Origin: Microbacterium sp. Bi121 | Lineage (GTDB): Bacteria > Actinomycetota > Actinomycetes > Actinomycetales > Microbacteriaceae | Reading direction: 5' to 3' | Length of the DNA: 64,000 bases | Assembly: GCF_918698005.1 (NCBI RefSeq) | Contig: NZ_CAKKLJ010000007.1 | Coordinates: 1-64,000 of the forward strand | Shown here: one piece after another, positions 1 to 9,713 of the stretch | Position numbering within the stretch: the stretch's first letter is position 1 | Layout of the letters: every line of letters starts with the position of its first letter | The notes under the pieces: model-generated | Databases searched by the model: none | The model's input: the letters and a program-made list of their open reading frames with translations, nothing else | What the model was told of the DNA's origin: nothing | Position numbers and translations under genes: made by a program

Positions 1-9
1 GCGCGGGGG

Positions 10-858
10 CTACGCCGGGCGAACGGGAACGACGCCGAAGGGGGCGAGGCCGGCCGCGCCGCCGTCGGGCGCGGTCAGCACCCAGATGCCGTCGGCATGA
101 ACCGCGACGCTGTGCTCCCAGTGACTCCCGTCGCTGCCGTCGACGGTCGAGACCGTCCAGTCGTCGTCCTCGACGAACGTCTCCTCGGATCCCGCTGTGA
201 CCATGGGCTCGATCGCGAGCACGAGCCCCGGCTTCACCTCGGCACCGGGGTCGGGCGTGCGGTAGTTGAACACGCTCGGCGCCTCGTGCATCTTGCGGCC
301 GATGCCGTGGCCGACGTACTCGCGCAGGATGCCGTACGTCTCGCCGGAGACCGCAGAGGGCCCCTGAGCCTCGATGTACTCCTGGATCGCTGCACCGATC
401 TCGCCGATGTGACCGGCGGATGCCATCGCTGCGATGCCCGCCCACATCGATCCCTCAGTGACACGCGAGAGCTCTGAACGAGCGGCGACGAGATCAGGAC
501 GCGCCGGGTCCGGAACGACGAACGTCCGCGCACTGTCGCCGTTCCATCCCTGGAACTGGGCGCCGCTGTCGACCGACACGATGTCGCCGGGCTCGAGCAC
601 GCGCGCGCCGGGGATGCCGTGCACGACCTGCTCGTTGACCGAGATGCATGTGGTGTGGTGGTAGCCGCGCACGAGCTTGAAGTTCGACTCGGCCCCACGG
701 GAGAGTACGGCGGCAGACGCAGCCTCATCGACGGAGGCGGTCGTCGCCCCGGCGCGGATCGCGGCGCCCGCGGCATCCAGTGACGCCGCGGTGATGAGAC
801 CGGGTTCGATCATCGACCGGAGCTGAGCCGGCGTCTTGTAGATCGAGCGACGGAACAC
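10..858 (-). CDS. map: Methionine aminopeptidase, type I
   Basis: Removes the N-terminal methionine from nascent proteins in the cytoplasm. The 282-residue protein has the pita-bread fold signature: metal ligands D97, D108, H184 (in YVGHGIG), E217 (LAIEPMV) and E248, plus the conserved H80 in VVHGIP. There is no N-terminal zinc-finger extension, so it is the short bacterial type. It is the last gene of the secY-adk-map unit and follows adk by one base. The family and function are clear. Confidence 0.96.
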   Translation of the reverse strand: MFRRSIYKTPAQLRSMIEPGLITAASLDAAGAAIRAGATTASVDEAASAAVLSRGAESNFKLVRGYHHTTCISVNEQVVHGIPGARVLEPGDIVSVDSGAQFQGWNGDSARTFVVPDPARPDLVAARSELSRVTEGSMWAGIAAMASAGHIGEIGAAIQEYIEAQGPSAVSGETYGILREYVGHGIGRKMHEAPSVFNYRTPDPGAEVKPGLVLAIEPMVTAGSEETFVEDDDWTVSTVDGSDGSHWEHSVAVHADGIWVLTAPDGGAAGLAPFGVVPVRPA

Positions 859-859
859 G

Positions 860-1456
860 TCAGGCAGCGAGCGTCAGCCCGCGCGCAGCGAGCGCCGACA
901 TGATGCGCTCGGTGATGTCGTCGAGGGAGCCGACGCCGTCGATCCGGTCGACGATGCCACGCTCGCCGTACACGGCGAGGATCGGCTCGGTCTCCTTCTC
1001 GTAGATGTCGAGGCGGTGCGCGATGCCGTCCTCGGTGTCGTCCGAACGACCCTGCTCCTCGGCACGAAGCTTCAGGCGCGAGATGCTCTCGTCCCGCGGG
1101 ACGTCCAGCAGGATCACCGCATCCAGAGCCTCACCACGGCCGCTGAGGAACTCGTCGAGATGCCCGACCTGTGCGGCGTTGCGAGGATAGCCGTCCAGCA
1201 GGAACCCGTTCTCGGCGTCGTCCTGCGACAGCCGGTCGCGTACGATCTCACCGGTCAGCTCGTCCGGCACGAGGTCGCCGCGATCGAGGATCGCCGTGAC
1301 CTTGAGGCCGAGCTCGGTCCCGCCCTTGATGTTGGCGCGGAAGATGTCTCCGGTCGAGACGACCGGGATGCCGAAGGCCGAAGCGATGCGCACGCCCTGC
1401 GTGCCCTTGCCGGAGCCCTGCGGGCCGACGATGAGAAGTCGTGCGGATGCTGTCAA
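860..1456 (-). CDS. adk: Adenylate kinase
   Basis: Interconverts ATP + AMP and 2 ADP. The 198-residue protein has the P-loop GPQGSGKGT at residues 11-19, followed by the AMP-binding segment STGDIFR and the DGYPR motif. The short LID carries no zinc-binding cysteines. The open frame runs much further upstream through secY, but the homologous region begins at TTG 1456, whose TTG overlaps the secY stop as TTGA. That places the start by translational coupling; an ATG start is not available near it. Confidence 0.95.
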   Translation of the reverse strand: MTASARLLIVGPQGSGKGTQGVRIASAFGIPVVSTGDIFRANIKGGTELGLKVTAILDRGDLVPDELTGEIVRDRLSQDDAENGFLLDGYPRNAAQVGHLDEFLSGRGEALDAVILLDVPRDESISRLKLRAEEQGRSDDTEDGIAHRLDIYEKETEPILAVYGERGIVDRIDGVGSLDDITERIMSALAARGLTLAA

Positions 1457-2775
1457 CGGAGAAGCCCTTCGTAATGGCGCTGCTGGAGCTGTGCGTCGAT
1501 CTGCTTGACCGTCTCGAGTCCCACACCGACGATGATGAGGATCGATGCGCCACCGAACGGGAAGTTCTGGTTGGCGCCGACGGTCGCGAGTGCGATCAGC
1601 GGAATCAGCGCGATCAGACCGAGGTAGATCGAGCCGGGGAACGTGATGCGGGTGAGCACGAAGTCGAGGTACTCGGCCGTGGGCCGACCGGCACGGATGC
1701 CGGGGATGAACCCGCCGTACTTCTTCATGTTGTCGGCGACCTCGACAGGGTTGAACGTGATCGCGACGTAGAAGTACGCGAACCCGATGATCAGCAGGAA
1801 GTACGCCGCCATGTAGAGCGGGTGGTCGCCTGTGGTGAAGTACTGCGAGACCCAGACCACCCAGCCGGCCGGCTCCGTGCCATCCTGCGGGGTGTTGAAC
1901 TGGGCGACGAGCATCGGGATGTACAGCAGCGACGACGCGAAGATGATCGGGATCACACCCGCCATGTTCACCTTGATCGGGATGTACGTGTTCGTGCCGC
2001 CGTAGGTGCGGCGGCCCACCATGCGCTTGGCGTACTGAACGGGTATGCGCCGCTGGGATTGCTCGACGAACACGACAAGCCCGGTGACGACGATTCCGAT
2101 CGCGAGCACCAGCAGGAACGTCTCGAAGCCGTTGGTCTCGAAGATCGTCCACATCGCGGCGGGGAAGGTCGCGGCGATGGACGTGAAGATGAGCAGCGAC
2201 ATGCCGTTGCCGATGCCGCGTTCGGTGACGAGCTCGGCGAACCACATGATGAGGCCGGTACCGGCGGTCATCGCGATGATGATGAGCAGCTGCGCCCACC
2301 AGACATCGTTCGTGAGGAGCTGCTGACACGCGGCGACGTCAGTGGTGCCGAACAGCTGACCGCTGCGAGCGACCGTCACCAGAGTCGTCGACTGCAGCAG
2401 TGCAAGCGCGATCGTGAGGTAGCGGGTGTACTGCGTCAGACGGGCCTGCCCGGCCTGGCCCTCCTTGTGGAGCGCCTCGAAGTGCGGGATGACCACGCGC
2501 AGCAGCTGCGTGATGATGGTCGCCGTGATGTAGGGCATGACGCCCAGGGCGAAGATGGAGAGCTGGAGGAGCGCGCCACCCGAGAACAGGTTGACCAGGC
2601 TCAGCAGTCCCTCGGTGCCCGCGTTGATGCGCAGGCACTCCTCGACGTTCGGGAAGTGCACGAACGGAGCCGGAACGTGGGAGCCGAGCCGGTAGATGGC
2701 GATGATCGCCAGAGTGAAACCGATCTTCCGACGCAGGTCGGGAGTGCGGAAGATCCGCGCGATAGCGCTAAACAA
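1453..2775 (-). CDS. secY: Preprotein translocase subunit SecY
   Basis: Channel-forming subunit of the Sec translocon in the cytoplasmic membrane. The 440-residue protein has about ten hydrophobic segments and family motifs such as the plug region near ALLQLSIFALG and the YTRYLTI segment. The start is TTG 2775, with a good ribosome site (ctggagg) about 8 bases upstream. It is separated from rplO by a strong hairpin at 2837-2871, so secY-adk-map probably has its own promoter in the remaining leader of about 60 bases. Confidence 0.96.
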   Translation of the reverse strand: MFSAIARIFRTPDLRRKIGFTLAIIAIYRLGSHVPAPFVHFPNVEECLRINAGTEGLLSLVNLFSGGALLQLSIFALGVMPYITATIITQLLRVVIPHFEALHKEGQAGQARLTQYTRYLTIALALLQSTTLVTVARSGQLFGTTDVAACQQLLTNDVWWAQLLIIIAMTAGTGLIMWFAELVTERGIGNGMSLLIFTSIAATFPAAMWTIFETNGFETFLLVLAIGIVVTGLVVFVEQSQRRIPVQYAKRMVGRRTYGGTNTYIPIKVNMAGVIPIIFASSLLYIPMLVAQFNTPQDGTEPAGWVVWVSQYFTTGDHPLYMAAYFLLIIGFAYFYVAITFNPVEVADNMKKYGGFIPGIRAGRPTAEYLDFVLTRITFPGSIYLGLIALIPLIALATVGANQNFPFGGASILIIVGVGLETVKQIDAQLQQRHYEGLLR

Positions 2776-2836
2776 GGGCGTTCCTCCAGAAAAGGGTAGC
2801 CAGTCCGCGGCGGACGGCCGAAAGACCAGCGTAACG

Positions 2837-2871
2837 CAGAGAGGGGCCGGAGAATCTCCGACCCCTCTCTG
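2837..2871 (-). terminator. Hairpin terminator after rplO
   Basis: Inverted repeat CAGAGAGGGG ... CCCTCTCTG, with an inner CGGAGA/TCTCCG pairing, just downstream of the rplO stop and before secY. It lacks a long U tract, as is common in high-GC actinobacteria. It divides the spc-type ribosomal block from secY-adk-map. Confidence 0.75.
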
Positions 2872-2877
2872 ATGCGG

Positions 2878-3534
2878 TTACTTGACGGATCCGCCCGCAG
2901 CCACGATCTTCTGCTCGGCAGAACCCGAGACCTTGTCGACCGAGACGGTGAGCTTCACGTCGATGTCGCCGTTGCCGAGAACCTTGACCTTCTCGTTCTT
3001 GCGAACAGCGCCCTTGGCGACCAGATCGCTGACGGTGACATCGCCGCCCTTCGGGTACAGCTCCGCGAGCTTGGCCAGGTTCACGACCTGGTACTCGACG
3101 CGGAACGGGTTCTTGAACCCGCGCAGCTTCGGGGTGCGCATGTGCAGAGGCATCTGCCCACCCTCGAAGCCGACCCGAACGGTGTTGCGAGCCTTGGTGC
3201 CCTTGGTTCCGCGACCGGCGGTCTTGCCCTTGGAGCCCTCACCGCGACCGACACGGGTCTTCGCGGTGTTGGCGCCGGGGACGGGACGCAGGTGGTGGAC
3301 CTTGAGGACACCGGGGCGGGATGCCGTGGCATCCGCCTTCGGAGCGGCCTTCTTGGCAGCCGGCTTCTTGGCAGCAGTCTCAGCCTTGGCGTCAGCGGCC
3401 TGAGCAGGAGCCTTCTTCTCAGCAGGCTTCTTGGCAGCGGCCTTGGGAGCAGCCTTCTTCTCGGCAGCGGCCTTGGGAGCAGCAGCCTTCTTCGTGGTCT
3501 TCTCGGCCTCGGCCGAAACGTTCTTCTCAGCCAT
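2878..3534 (-). CDS. rplO: 50S ribosomal protein L15 with long Ala/Lys-rich N-terminal extension
   Basis: Binds 23S rRNA during assembly of the large subunit. The conserved L15 core starts near residue 73 ([17 protein letters not shown]) and includes the [17 protein letters not shown] segment. The first 70 or so residues are a low-complexity tract of repeated [10 protein letters not shown] and KKPA units resembling the tail of histone H1-like proteins. The total of 218 residues compares with about 145-150 in typical L15. The start ATG overlaps the rpmD stop by one base (TAATG), so the extension belongs to the gene. Confidence 0.95.
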   Translation of the reverse strand: MAEKNVSAEAEKTTKKAAAPKAAAEKKAAPKAAAKKPAEKKAPAQAADAKAETAAKKPAAKKAAPKADATASRPGVLKVHHLRPVPGANTAKTRVGRGEGSKGKTAGRGTKGTKARNTVRVGFEGGQMPLHMRTPKLRGFKNPFRVEYQVVNLAKLAELYPKGGDVTVSDLVAKGAVRKNEKVKVLGNGDIDVKLTVSVDKVSGSAEQKIVAAGGSVK

Positions 3535-3719
3535 TAGTCGATCTCCTCAACCTTGACGAGGTGTGCGACGGTCTTGACGTAGCCGCGCGTCTGCGCGTCG
3601 TCGGGGCGAACGGTGGTGTCACCGATGCGCTTGAGACCGAGGCTGCGCAGCGTGTCGCGCTGGTTCTGCTTCTCGCTCACCTTGGACTTGATCTGGGTCA
3701 CCTTGAGACGGGCGGCCAT
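3534..3719 (-). CDS. rpmD: 50S ribosomal protein L30
   Basis: Small ribosomal protein of 61 residues, the usual length for L30. It has the typical N-terminal [10 protein letters not shown] strand, the [12 protein letters not shown] helix and the [10 protein letters not shown] end. Its start overlaps the rpsE stop, and its stop overlaps the rplO start, by one base each. Confidence 0.95.
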   Translation of the reverse strand: MAARLKVTQIKSKVSEKQNQRDTLRSLGLKRIGDTTVRPDDAQTRGYVKTVAHLVKVEEID

Positions 3720-4423
3720 CAGGCACCTACCTTTGCAGCGGCCGCAGCGGCGGCCTTTGCCTCGTTGCGGATGATGATGCCCGGAACGACGGCGTCGTAG
3801 TCGAGACCACGGCGGGCCGCGACAGCACGAGGCTCCTCGAGGCCCTTCAGCGCCTCAACGGTCGCATGCACGATGTTGATCGTGTTCGACGAGCCGAGCG
3901 ACTTCGACAGGACGTCGTGGACACCGGCGCACTCGAGCACGGCGCGGACCGGACCACCGGCGATGACACCGGTACCGGCAGCAGCCGGGCGCAGCAGCAC
4001 TACGCCGGCAGCGGCCTCGCCCTGCACCGGGTGCGGGATCGTGGTGCCGACGCGGGGCACGCGGAAGAAGTTCCGCTTGGCCTCTTCGACACCCTTGGAG
4101 ATGGCCAGGGGAACCTCGCGGGCCTTGCCGTATCCGACACCGACCAGACCGTTGCCGTCACCGACGACCACGAGAGCGGTGAAGCTGAAGCGACGACCAC
4201 CCTTCACGACCTTCGAGACGCGGTTGATGGTGACGACGCGCTCCAGGAACTGGTTGTCGCCACGATCGCGCGAGTTGCGGTCACGGCCGCCCTGGTTGCG
4301 GTCACGGCCGCCGCGGCGGCCTTCGCGCTGCTCGCGAGCGGGCTCGGCTGCCTCAGTGGCAGCGGCCGTCTCCGGAGCGGCAGCAGCCGTTTCGGTCACT
4401 TCGTTCTCCTTGTTGTCACTCAC
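3719..4423 (-). CDS. rpsE: 30S ribosomal protein S5 with disordered N-terminus
   Basis: S5 is needed for decoding accuracy and helps unwind mRNA at the entry channel. The family core starts near residue 58 ([23 protein letters not shown]) and ends normally. The first 55 or so residues are an Ala/Glu-rich stretch followed by RGG-like and RD repeats ([13 protein letters not shown]), which makes the protein 234 residues against about 165 in E. coli. It overlaps the rplR stop by four bases. Confidence 0.95.
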   Translation of the reverse strand: MSDNKENEVTETAAAAPETAAATEAAEPAREQREGRRGGRDRNQGGRDRNSRDRGDNQFLERVVTINRVSKVVKGGRRFSFTALVVVGDGNGLVGVGYGKAREVPLAISKGVEEAKRNFFRVPRVGTTIPHPVQGEAAAGVVLLRPAAAGTGVIAGGPVRAVLECAGVHDVLSKSLGSSNTINIVHATVEALKGLEEPRAVAARRGLDYDAVVPGIIIRNEAKAAAAAAAKVGA

Positions 4424-4779
4424 AGTGCCAGCCCCCCTTCGCGGGCGCCATCGGCGATGGCCGCAACGCGACCGGCGTAGCGGTTTCCACCACGGTCGAA
4501 CACGACCTCGGTGACACCGGCGGCCTTCGCGCGCTCGGCGACGAGCTCGCCGACCTTGCGGGCCTTGGCGGTCTTGTCGCCGTCGAACGAGCGCAGCTCG
4601 GTCTCGAGCGTGGATGCCGAGGCGACGGTGTGGCCCTTGCTGTCATCGACCAGCTGGACGAAGACGTGGCGAGCCGAACGGTTGACGACGAGGCGCGGAC
4701 GCGACTCGGTGCCGACGATCTTCTTGCGAAGGCGGCTGTGACGACGCGCGCGGGCGTCAGACTTTGACTTGAGAGCCAT
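4420..4779 (-). CDS. rplR: 50S ribosomal protein L18
   Basis: Binds 5S rRNA in the central protuberance. At 119 residues it is of normal length, with the [10 protein letters not shown]-terminus and the ending [20 protein letters not shown]. It overlaps rpsE by four bases and lies two bases downstream of rplF. Confidence 0.95.
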   Translation of the reverse strand: MALKSKSDARARRHSRLRKKIVGTESRPRLVVNRSARHVFVQLVDDSKGHTVASASTLETELRSFDGDKTAKARKVGELVAERAKAAGVTEVVFDRGGNRYAGRVAAIADGAREGGLAL

Positions 4780-4781
4780 GG

Positions 4782-5318
4782 TTACTTACCACTCTTTCCG
4801 GCCTTGCGACGCACGTTCTCGCCGGCGTAGCGCACGCCCTTGCCCTTGTACGGCTCGGGCTTGCGGATCTTGCGGATGTTGGCAGCTGCCTCACCGACAG
4901 CCTGCTTGTCGATGCCACTCACGGTGAGCTTGTTGGTGCCCTCGACCGTCAAGGTGATGCCGGCGGGCGGGTCGATCAGGACCGGGTGCGAGAAGCCGAG
5001 AGCGAACTCGACCGAGCTGCCCTTCTGCTGCACGCGGTAACCGGTGCCGACGACCTCGAGGCCCTTGGTGTAGCCCTGGGTGACGCCGATGATGTTGTTG
5101 TTGATGAGCGTGCGGGTCAGGCCGTGAAGCGACCGCGACTCGCGCTCGTCGTCGGGACGGGAGACAACCACCTGGTTGTCCTCGACCGCGACCTCGATGG
5201 GCTTGGCCACGTTCAGGGTGAGCTCACCCTTGGGGCCCTTCACCGCAACCGCACGGCCGTCGACCGAAACGGTGACGCCCGCGGGGATCTCGATGGGAAG
5301 TCGTCCAATACGCGACAT
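4782..5318 (-). CDS. rplF: 50S ribosomal protein L6
   Basis: Large-subunit protein near the sarcin-ricin loop. The 178-residue product has both L6 repeats, starting with [15 protein letters not shown] and ending with the family signature [14 protein letters not shown]. Confidence 0.95.
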   Translation of the reverse strand: MSRIGRLPIEIPAGVTVSVDGRAVAVKGPKGELTLNVAKPIEVAVEDNQVVVSRPDDERESRSLHGLTRTLINNNIIGVTQGYTKGLEVVGTGYRVQQKGSSVEFALGFSHPVLIDPPAGITLTVEGTNKLTVSGIDKQAVGEAAANIRKIRKPEPYKGKGVRYAGENVRRKAGKSGK

Positions 5319-5324
5319 TTGGGA

Positions 5325-5723
5325 TTACCACACGTAGGCGAGAACTTCTCCGCCCACGCCCTTCTGCTCAGCCTGACGGTCCGTGAGGAGACCGGAGGAA
5401 GTGGACAGGATGGCCACGCCGAGGCCGCCGAGGACCTTGGGGAGCTCCGTGGACTTCGCGTAAACGCGCAGACCCGGCTTCGACACGCGCTTGATGCCCG
5501 CGATCGAACGCTCACGGTTGGGGCCGTACTTCAGCGTGAGGGTGAGGCTCTGGCCGACGCGTGCGTCGGTGATCTCGTAGCCGGCGATGTAGCCCTCCTG
5601 CTGGAGGATGTCGGCGATGTGCGTCTTGAGCTTGCTCGACGGCAGCGACACAGTGTCGTGGTGAGCCGAGTTCGCGTTGCGCAGACGGGTCAGCATGTCT
5701 GCGACCGGGTCTGTCATTGTCAT
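5325..5723 (-). CDS. rpsH: 30S ribosomal protein S8
   Basis: Primary 16S rRNA-binding protein. At 132 residues it is of normal length, starting with [17 protein letters not shown] and ending with the conserved GGEVLAYVW. The rpsN gene that often lies upstream of rpsH in this operon is missing here; a hairpin and a 123-base gap stand in its place. Confidence 0.95.
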   Translation of the reverse strand: MTMTDPVADMLTRLRNANSAHHDTVSLPSSKLKTHIADILQQEGYIAGYEITDARVGQSLTLTLKYGPNRERSIAGIKRVSKPGLRVYAKSTELPKVLGGLGVAILSTSSGLLTDRQAEQKGVGGEVLAYVW

Positions 5724-5813
5724 GGGTTTTTTCCTTTGGTCATGAGGTTTCGGCTGCCGTTACACGACAGACGACCTTCGATGAGTCGCAATCTTCAATT
5801 GTAAGCGCACGCG

Positions 5814-5840
5814 GAACCCCCGCCCGACGGGCGGGGGTTC
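5814..5840 (-). terminator. GC-rich hairpin between rplE and rpsH
   Basis: A perfect inverted repeat, GAACCCCCGCCC - GAC - GGGCGGGGGTTC, lies 7 bases after the rplE stop and about 90 bases before rpsH. It could be a terminator or attenuator, or an RNA-processing element that sets the level of the downstream genes. The AT-rich run just after it (attgaagattgcgac on the minus strand) could hold a secondary promoter for rpsH. Confidence 0.65.
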
Positions 5841-5846
5841 GAAGCG

Positions 5847-6437
5847 TCACGCCTTGGCGTCCTCCGACTGGAACGGGAAGCCGAGGTGGCGGAGCAGTGC
5901 CCGACCCTCGTCATCCGTCTTCGCCGAGGTGACGACAGTGATGTCGAAGCCGCGGACGCGGTCGATCTTGTCCTGATCGATCTCGTGGAACACGCTCTGC
6001 TCCTGGAGACCGAAGGTGTAGTTGCCGTGGCCGTCGAACTGCTTGGCCGACAGCCCGCGGAAGTCGCGGATGCGGGGCAGCGCCAGCGAGACCAGGCGGT
6101 CGATGAACTCCCACGCACGGTCGCCACGGAGGGTGACGTGCGCGCCGATGGCCTGGCCCTCACGCAGCTTGAACTGCGCGATGGACTTTCGGGCCTTCGT
6201 GACGATCGGCTTCTGGCCGGTGATCTTGGTGAGGTCTTCGACCGCGCCATCGATCACCTTGCTGTCACGAGCCGCCTCACCGACACCGGTGTTGACGACG
6301 ACCTTGACGAGGCCGGGGATCTGCATCACGTTCTGGTAGCCGAACTCATCCTGCAGCTTCTGCTGGATCTCGGCCTTGTACTTCTGCTTCAGGCGCGGCT
6401 GGATCTTGCCAGCCGGCGCGGCAGTGTCGGTGCTCAT
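5847..6437 (-). CDS. rplE: 50S ribosomal protein L5
   Basis: Binds 5S rRNA and contacts P-site tRNA. The 196-residue protein includes the family signature [17 protein letters not shown] and ends in [26 protein letters not shown]. The N-terminus is a few residues longer than in E. coli L5 (179). It overlaps the rplX stop by one base. Confidence 0.95.
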   Translation of the reverse strand: MSTDTAAPAGKIQPRLKQKYKAEIQQKLQDEFGYQNVMQIPGLVKVVVNTGVGEAARDSKVIDGAVEDLTKITGQKPIVTKARKSIAQFKLREGQAIGAHVTLRGDRAWEFIDRLVSLALPRIRDFRGLSAKQFDGHGNYTFGLQEQSVFHEIDQDKIDRVRGFDITVVTSAKTDDEGRALLRHLGFPFQSEDAKA

Positions 6438-6796
6438 CAGAGGTCCTTACCTGACTTCTTCGCGTAACGCACGCGGACGGTGCGCTTGACGCCGTCCTTG
6501 GTCTCCTCCTCGACCCGGCGGCCGACACGGGTCGGCTTTTTGGTCTCGGGGTCGACGAGTGCGACGTTCGAGATGTGGATGGGAGCCTCGAGGGTCTCGA
6601 TGCCACCCGTCTTGGTGCCACGCTGCGTCTGACCGACGCGGGTGTGCTTGGTGACGTAGTTCACGCCCTCGACGATGACGCGGTTCTGCTCGGAAAGGAC
6701 CTCGAGGACCTTGCCCTGCTTGCCGCGGTCGCCGCCACGCTCCTGCTTGGCGCCGGTGATGACCTGAACCAGGTCACCCTTCTTGATGTTCGCCAT
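6437..6796 (-). CDS. rplX: 50S ribosomal protein L24
   Basis: Assembly initiator of the large subunit. The 119-residue protein has the KOW motif at its start ([27 protein letters not shown]) and the L24 core [20 protein letters not shown]. It follows rplN by two bases. Confidence 0.95.
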   Translation of the reverse strand: MANIKKGDLVQVITGAKQERGGDRGKQGKVLEVLSEQNRVIVEGVNYVTKHTRVGQTQRGTKTGGIETLEAPIHISNVALVDPETKKPTRVGRRVEEETKDGVKRTVRVRYAKKSGKDL

Positions 6797-6798
6797 GA

Positions 6799-7167
6799 TC
6801 AGATAACCTCCGGGGCGAGCGAGACGATCTTCATGAACTTCTTGTCACGAAGCTCACGACCGACCGGGCCGAAGATGCGGGTGCCGCGAGGCTCCCCGTC
6901 GCTCTTCAGGATGACGGCGGCGTTCTCGTCGAACTTGATGTACGAGCCGTCCGGACGACGGACTTCCTTCTTCGTGCGAACGATGACCGCCTTGACGACG
7001 TCGCCCTTCTTCACGTTGCCGCCCGGGATCGCGTCCTTGACCGTGGCGACGATGGTGTCACCCAGACCTGCGTAACGACGGCGAGAGCCACCGAGAACGC
7101 GGATCGTGAGCAGCTCCTTCGCGCCGGTGTTGTCGGCGACCTTGAGGCGGGATTCCTGCTGAATCAC
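6799..7167 (-). CDS. rplN: 50S ribosomal protein L14
   Basis: Large-subunit protein at the subunit interface. The 122 residues have the standard start [18 protein letters not shown] and end [19 protein letters not shown], the usual length for the family. Confidence 0.96.
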   Translation of the reverse strand: MIQQESRLKVADNTGAKELLTIRVLGGSRRRYAGLGDTIVATVKDAIPGGNVKKGDVVKAVIVRTKKEVRRPDGSYIKFDENAAVILKSDGEPRGTRIFGPVGRELRDKKFMKIVSLAPEVI

Positions 7168-7193
7168 AATTACTCCTTAAGCAAGCCGAGGGC

Positions 7194-7502
7194 TTACTTG
7201 GCCTTCTCGACGATCTCGACCAGACGCCAGCGCTTGGTGGCGCTGAGCGGACGGGTCTCGCTGATGACGACGAGGTCGCCGATGCCCGCCGAGTTGTTCT
7301 CGTCGTGCACCTTGCGCTTCTCCGTGCGGCGGATGACCTTGCCGTACAGGGGGTGCTTCACGCGGTCCTCGACCTCGACGACGATGGTCTTGTCCATCTT
7401 GTCGCTGACGACGTAACCACGCTGCGTCTTGCGGTAACCGCGAGCGTCCTCGTCACGCACGTCGTGCGAGACGGGAGCTTCCGCTTCCTTCTTGGTGGCC
7501 AT
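7194..7502 (-). CDS. rpsQ: 30S ribosomal protein S17
   Basis: 16S rRNA-binding protein. The OB-fold core [28 protein letters not shown] is preceded by about 20 extra acidic residues, giving 102 residues instead of about 84. Its start overlaps the rpmC stop by one base. Confidence 0.95.
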   Translation of the reverse strand: MATKKEAEAPVSHDVRDEDARGYRKTQRGYVVSDKMDKTIVVEVEDRVKHPLYGKVIRRTEKRKVHDENNSAGIGDLVVISETRPLSATKRWRLVEIVEKAK

Positions 7503-7819
7503 TACTCAGCCTTCCCTTCGGCGTCAGACGAGGAATCCTCGGTCTTCTTCGCCTTCGACTTGGACGCCTTCTTCGCCGGCGCCTCGACCGGAGCGGGCGT
7601 CGCACGGATGCCCAGCTCGCGCTCGCGGATCACCGTGTAGAGGCGCGCGATGTCGCGCTTGACGGCGCGGATGCGGCCGTGGCTCTCCAGCTGGCCTGTG
7701 GCCGACTGGAAACGGAGGTTGAACAGCTCCTCCTTGGCCTTGCGCAGCTCCTCAACGAGGCGCTGGTCTTCGAACGTGTCGAGCTCCGCCGGGGCGAGCT
7801 CCTTGGTGCCGATCGCCAT
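7502..7819 (-). CDS. rpmC: 50S ribosomal protein L29 with long C-terminal tail
   Basis: Protein near the nascent-chain exit. The true start is ATG 7819, which overlaps the rplP stop as TAATG; the longer open frame upstream only mirrors rplP. The L29 core ([31 protein letters not shown], split over two helices) ends near residue 72. A Lys/Ala/Ser-rich tail ([17 protein letters not shown] and onward) brings the total to 105 residues against 63-78 normally. Confidence 0.93.
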   Translation of the reverse strand: MAIGTKELAPAELDTFEDQRLVEELRKAKEELFNLRFQSATGQLESHGRIRAVKRDIARLYTVIRERELGIRATPAPVEAPAKKASKSKAKKTEDSSSDAEGKAE

Positions 7820-8238
7820 TACGCGTCGCCCTCCTCGCGCTTGATGATGCGTGCCTTGAGAGGCAGCTTGTGAATGGCTCGGGTCAGTGCTTCGCGAGCG
7901 AGTTCCTCGCTGACACCAGCGACCTCGAAGAGGACGCGACCCGGCTTGACGTTTGCGACCCACCACTCGGGCGAACCCTTACCGGAACCCATGCGGGTTT
8001 CAGCAGGCTTCTTCGTGAGCGGACGGTCGGGGTAGATGTTGATCCACACCTTTCCACCACGCTTGATGTGACGCGTCATCGCGATACGAGCTGCCTCGAT
8101 CTGACGGTTGGTCACATAAGCGGGAGTCAGGGCCTGGATGCCGTACTCGCCGAAGGAGACCTTCGTGCCGCCGGTAGCCTGACCCGAGCGACCCGGGTGG
8201 TGCTGCTTGCGGAACTTGACCTTACGGGGGATGAGCAT
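7819..8238 (-). CDS. rplP: 50S ribosomal protein L16
   Basis: Helps form the A-site region of the peptidyl transferase centre. The 139-residue product has [19 protein letters not shown] at its start and the family motif [19 protein letters not shown]. The length is normal. The start overlaps the rpsC stop by one base. Confidence 0.96.
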   Translation of the reverse strand: MLIPRKVKFRKQHHPGRSGQATGGTKVSFGEYGIQALTPAYVTNRQIEAARIAMTRHIKRGGKVWINIYPDRPLTKKPAETRMGSGKGSPEWWVANVKPGRVLFEVAGVSEELAREALTRAIHKLPLKARIIKREEGDA

Positions 8239-8996
8239 TATGCCGACGCTCCTTCTGCAACAGGTGCCTCGTTGCGCGGGCCACGACGACGGTCGCCACC
8301 GCGGTCATCGCGACCACGGGACTTCGGCGCGTTGGCCTGCTCGCGAGCAAGTTCCTTGGCGGTGAGGTCGCCCTTGTAGATCCAGACCTTCACGCCGATA
8401 CGGCCGAAGGTGGTCTTCGCCTCGTAGAAGCCGTAGTCGATGTTCGCGCGCAGCGTGTGCAGAGGCACACGTCCCTCGCGGTAGAACTCCGAGCGGCTCA
8501 TCTCCGCGCCGCCGAGGCGGCCGGAGACCTGGATGCGGATGCCCTTGGCGCCGGCGCGCTGAGCGCCCTGCAGACCCTTGCGCATCGCGCGACGGAACGC
8601 CACACGAGCAGAGAGCTGCTCGGCGATGCCCTGGGCGACGAGCTGAGCGTCGGCCTCGGGGTTCTTGACCTCGAGGATGTTCAGCTGGATCTGCTTGCCG
8701 GTGAGCTTCTCGAGGTCGCCGCGGATGCGCTCGGCCTCGGCGCCACGACGACCGATCACGATGCCCGGCCGGGCGGTGTGGATGTCGACGCGGACGCGGT
8801 CACGGGTGCGCTCGATCTCGATGCTCGAGACACCGGCGCGGTCGAGCTGAGTCTTCAGCAGGTTGCGGATCTTGACGTCCTCGGCCACGTAGTCGGCGTA
8901 ACGCTGGCCCGGCTTCGTCGAGTCCGAGAACCAACGGGACACGTGGTCCGTGGTGATTCCGAGGCGGAAGCCGTACGGGTTTACTTTCTGGCCCAT
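8238..8996 (-). CDS. rpsC: 30S ribosomal protein S3 with charged C-terminal tail
   Basis: Part of the mRNA entry tunnel. It carries the KH domain ([21 protein letters not shown]) and the S3 C-terminal domain ([21 protein letters not shown]). The last 35 or so residues form an Arg/Asp/Gly-rich tail ([17 protein letters not shown]), so the total is 252 residues against 233 in E. coli. It overlaps the rplV stop by one base. Confidence 0.95.
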   Translation of the reverse strand: MGQKVNPYGFRLGITTDHVSRWFSDSTKPGQRYADYVAEDVKIRNLLKTQLDRAGVSSIEIERTRDRVRVDIHTARPGIVIGRRGAEAERIRGDLEKLTGKQIQLNILEVKNPEADAQLVAQGIAEQLSARVAFRRAMRKGLQGAQRAGAKGIRIQVSGRLGGAEMSRSEFYREGRVPLHTLRANIDYGFYEAKTTFGRIGVKVWIYKGDLTAKELAREQANAPKSRGRDDRGGDRRRGPRNEAPVAEGASA

Positions 8997-9394
8997 TACT
9001 TGCTCGCCTTCTTCTTGCTGTCGCCGTCAGCCGCAGCAGCGACCTCAGGCGTCGAGAGCACGACCGTGATGTGGCTCGTGCGCTTCTTGATCTGGAAAGC
9101 GCGACCCTGAGCGCGGGGGCGGAAACGCTTGAGCGTCGTGCCCTCGTCGACGTACGCGTTTGCCACGTACAGGTCCTGCTCGTCGAGGAACTCGCCGTCG
9201 CGATCCGCCTTCACCTGTGCGTTGGCCATGGCCGACGCGACAAGCTTGTAGATCGGCTCACTGGCGCTCTGCGGGGCGAACTTCAAGATCGCCAGAGCCT
9301 CCTGGGCCTGCTTGCCCTTGATGAGCGCGACGACACGACGAGCCTTCTGAGGGGTCACGCGGATGTGTCGCACGCGTGCGATGGACTCCACCAT
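8996..9394 (-). CDS. rplV: 50S ribosomal protein L22
   Basis: Its beta-hairpin lines the exit tunnel. The start is taken at ATG 9394 ([20 protein letters not shown]), preceded by the purine-rich site gagagaa; the longer open frame upstream reads antisense-like sequence of rpsS. The L22 hairpin [25 protein letters not shown] is present, and the total length of 132 residues is slightly above the usual 110-120. Confidence 0.94.
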   Translation of the reverse strand: MVESIARVRHIRVTPQKARRVVALIKGKQAQEALAILKFAPQSASEPIYKLVASAMANAQVKADRDGEFLDEQDLYVANAYVDEGTTLKRFRPRAQGRAFQIKKRTSHITVVLSTPEVAAAADGDSKKKASK

Positions 9395-9419
9395 TTCTCT
9401 CTCCTCTATCGTCCCCGCG

Positions 9420-9701
9420 TCAGCGGCGACGGCCCTTCTTGTCGTCCTTCTCGTGGCCGCGGAAGGTGCGGGTGGGCGCGAACTCGCCCAGCTTGTGACC
9501 GACCATGGTCTCGGTGACAAACACAGGAATGTGCTTGCGACCGTCGTGGACCGCGATCGTGTGACCCAGCATGGCCGGGATGATCATGGACCGGCGAGAC
9601 CAGGTCTTGATGACGTTCTTGGTACCGGCTTCGTTCTGCACGACGACCTTGCGAAGCAGGTGCTCGTCGACGAAGGGGCCCTTCTTGAGACTCCGTGGCA
9701 T
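9420..9701 (-). CDS. rpsS: 30S ribosomal protein S19
   Basis: Small-subunit head protein near the A site. The 93 residues start with [16 protein letters not shown] and contain the family signature [23 protein letters not shown]. The length is normal. Confidence 0.96.
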   Translation of the reverse strand: MPRSLKKGPFVDEHLLRKVVVQNEAGTKNVIKTWSRRSMIIPAMLGHTIAVHDGRKHIPVFVTETMVGHKLGEFAPTRTFRGHEKDDKKGRRR

Positions 9702-9713
9702 CTTCTTCTACTC

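Noticed and set aside
1441..2799. 452-codon open frame on the plus strand opposite secY and adk
   Set aside because: It mirrors the codon pattern of secY in a GC-rich genome, has no family features and has no ribosome site.
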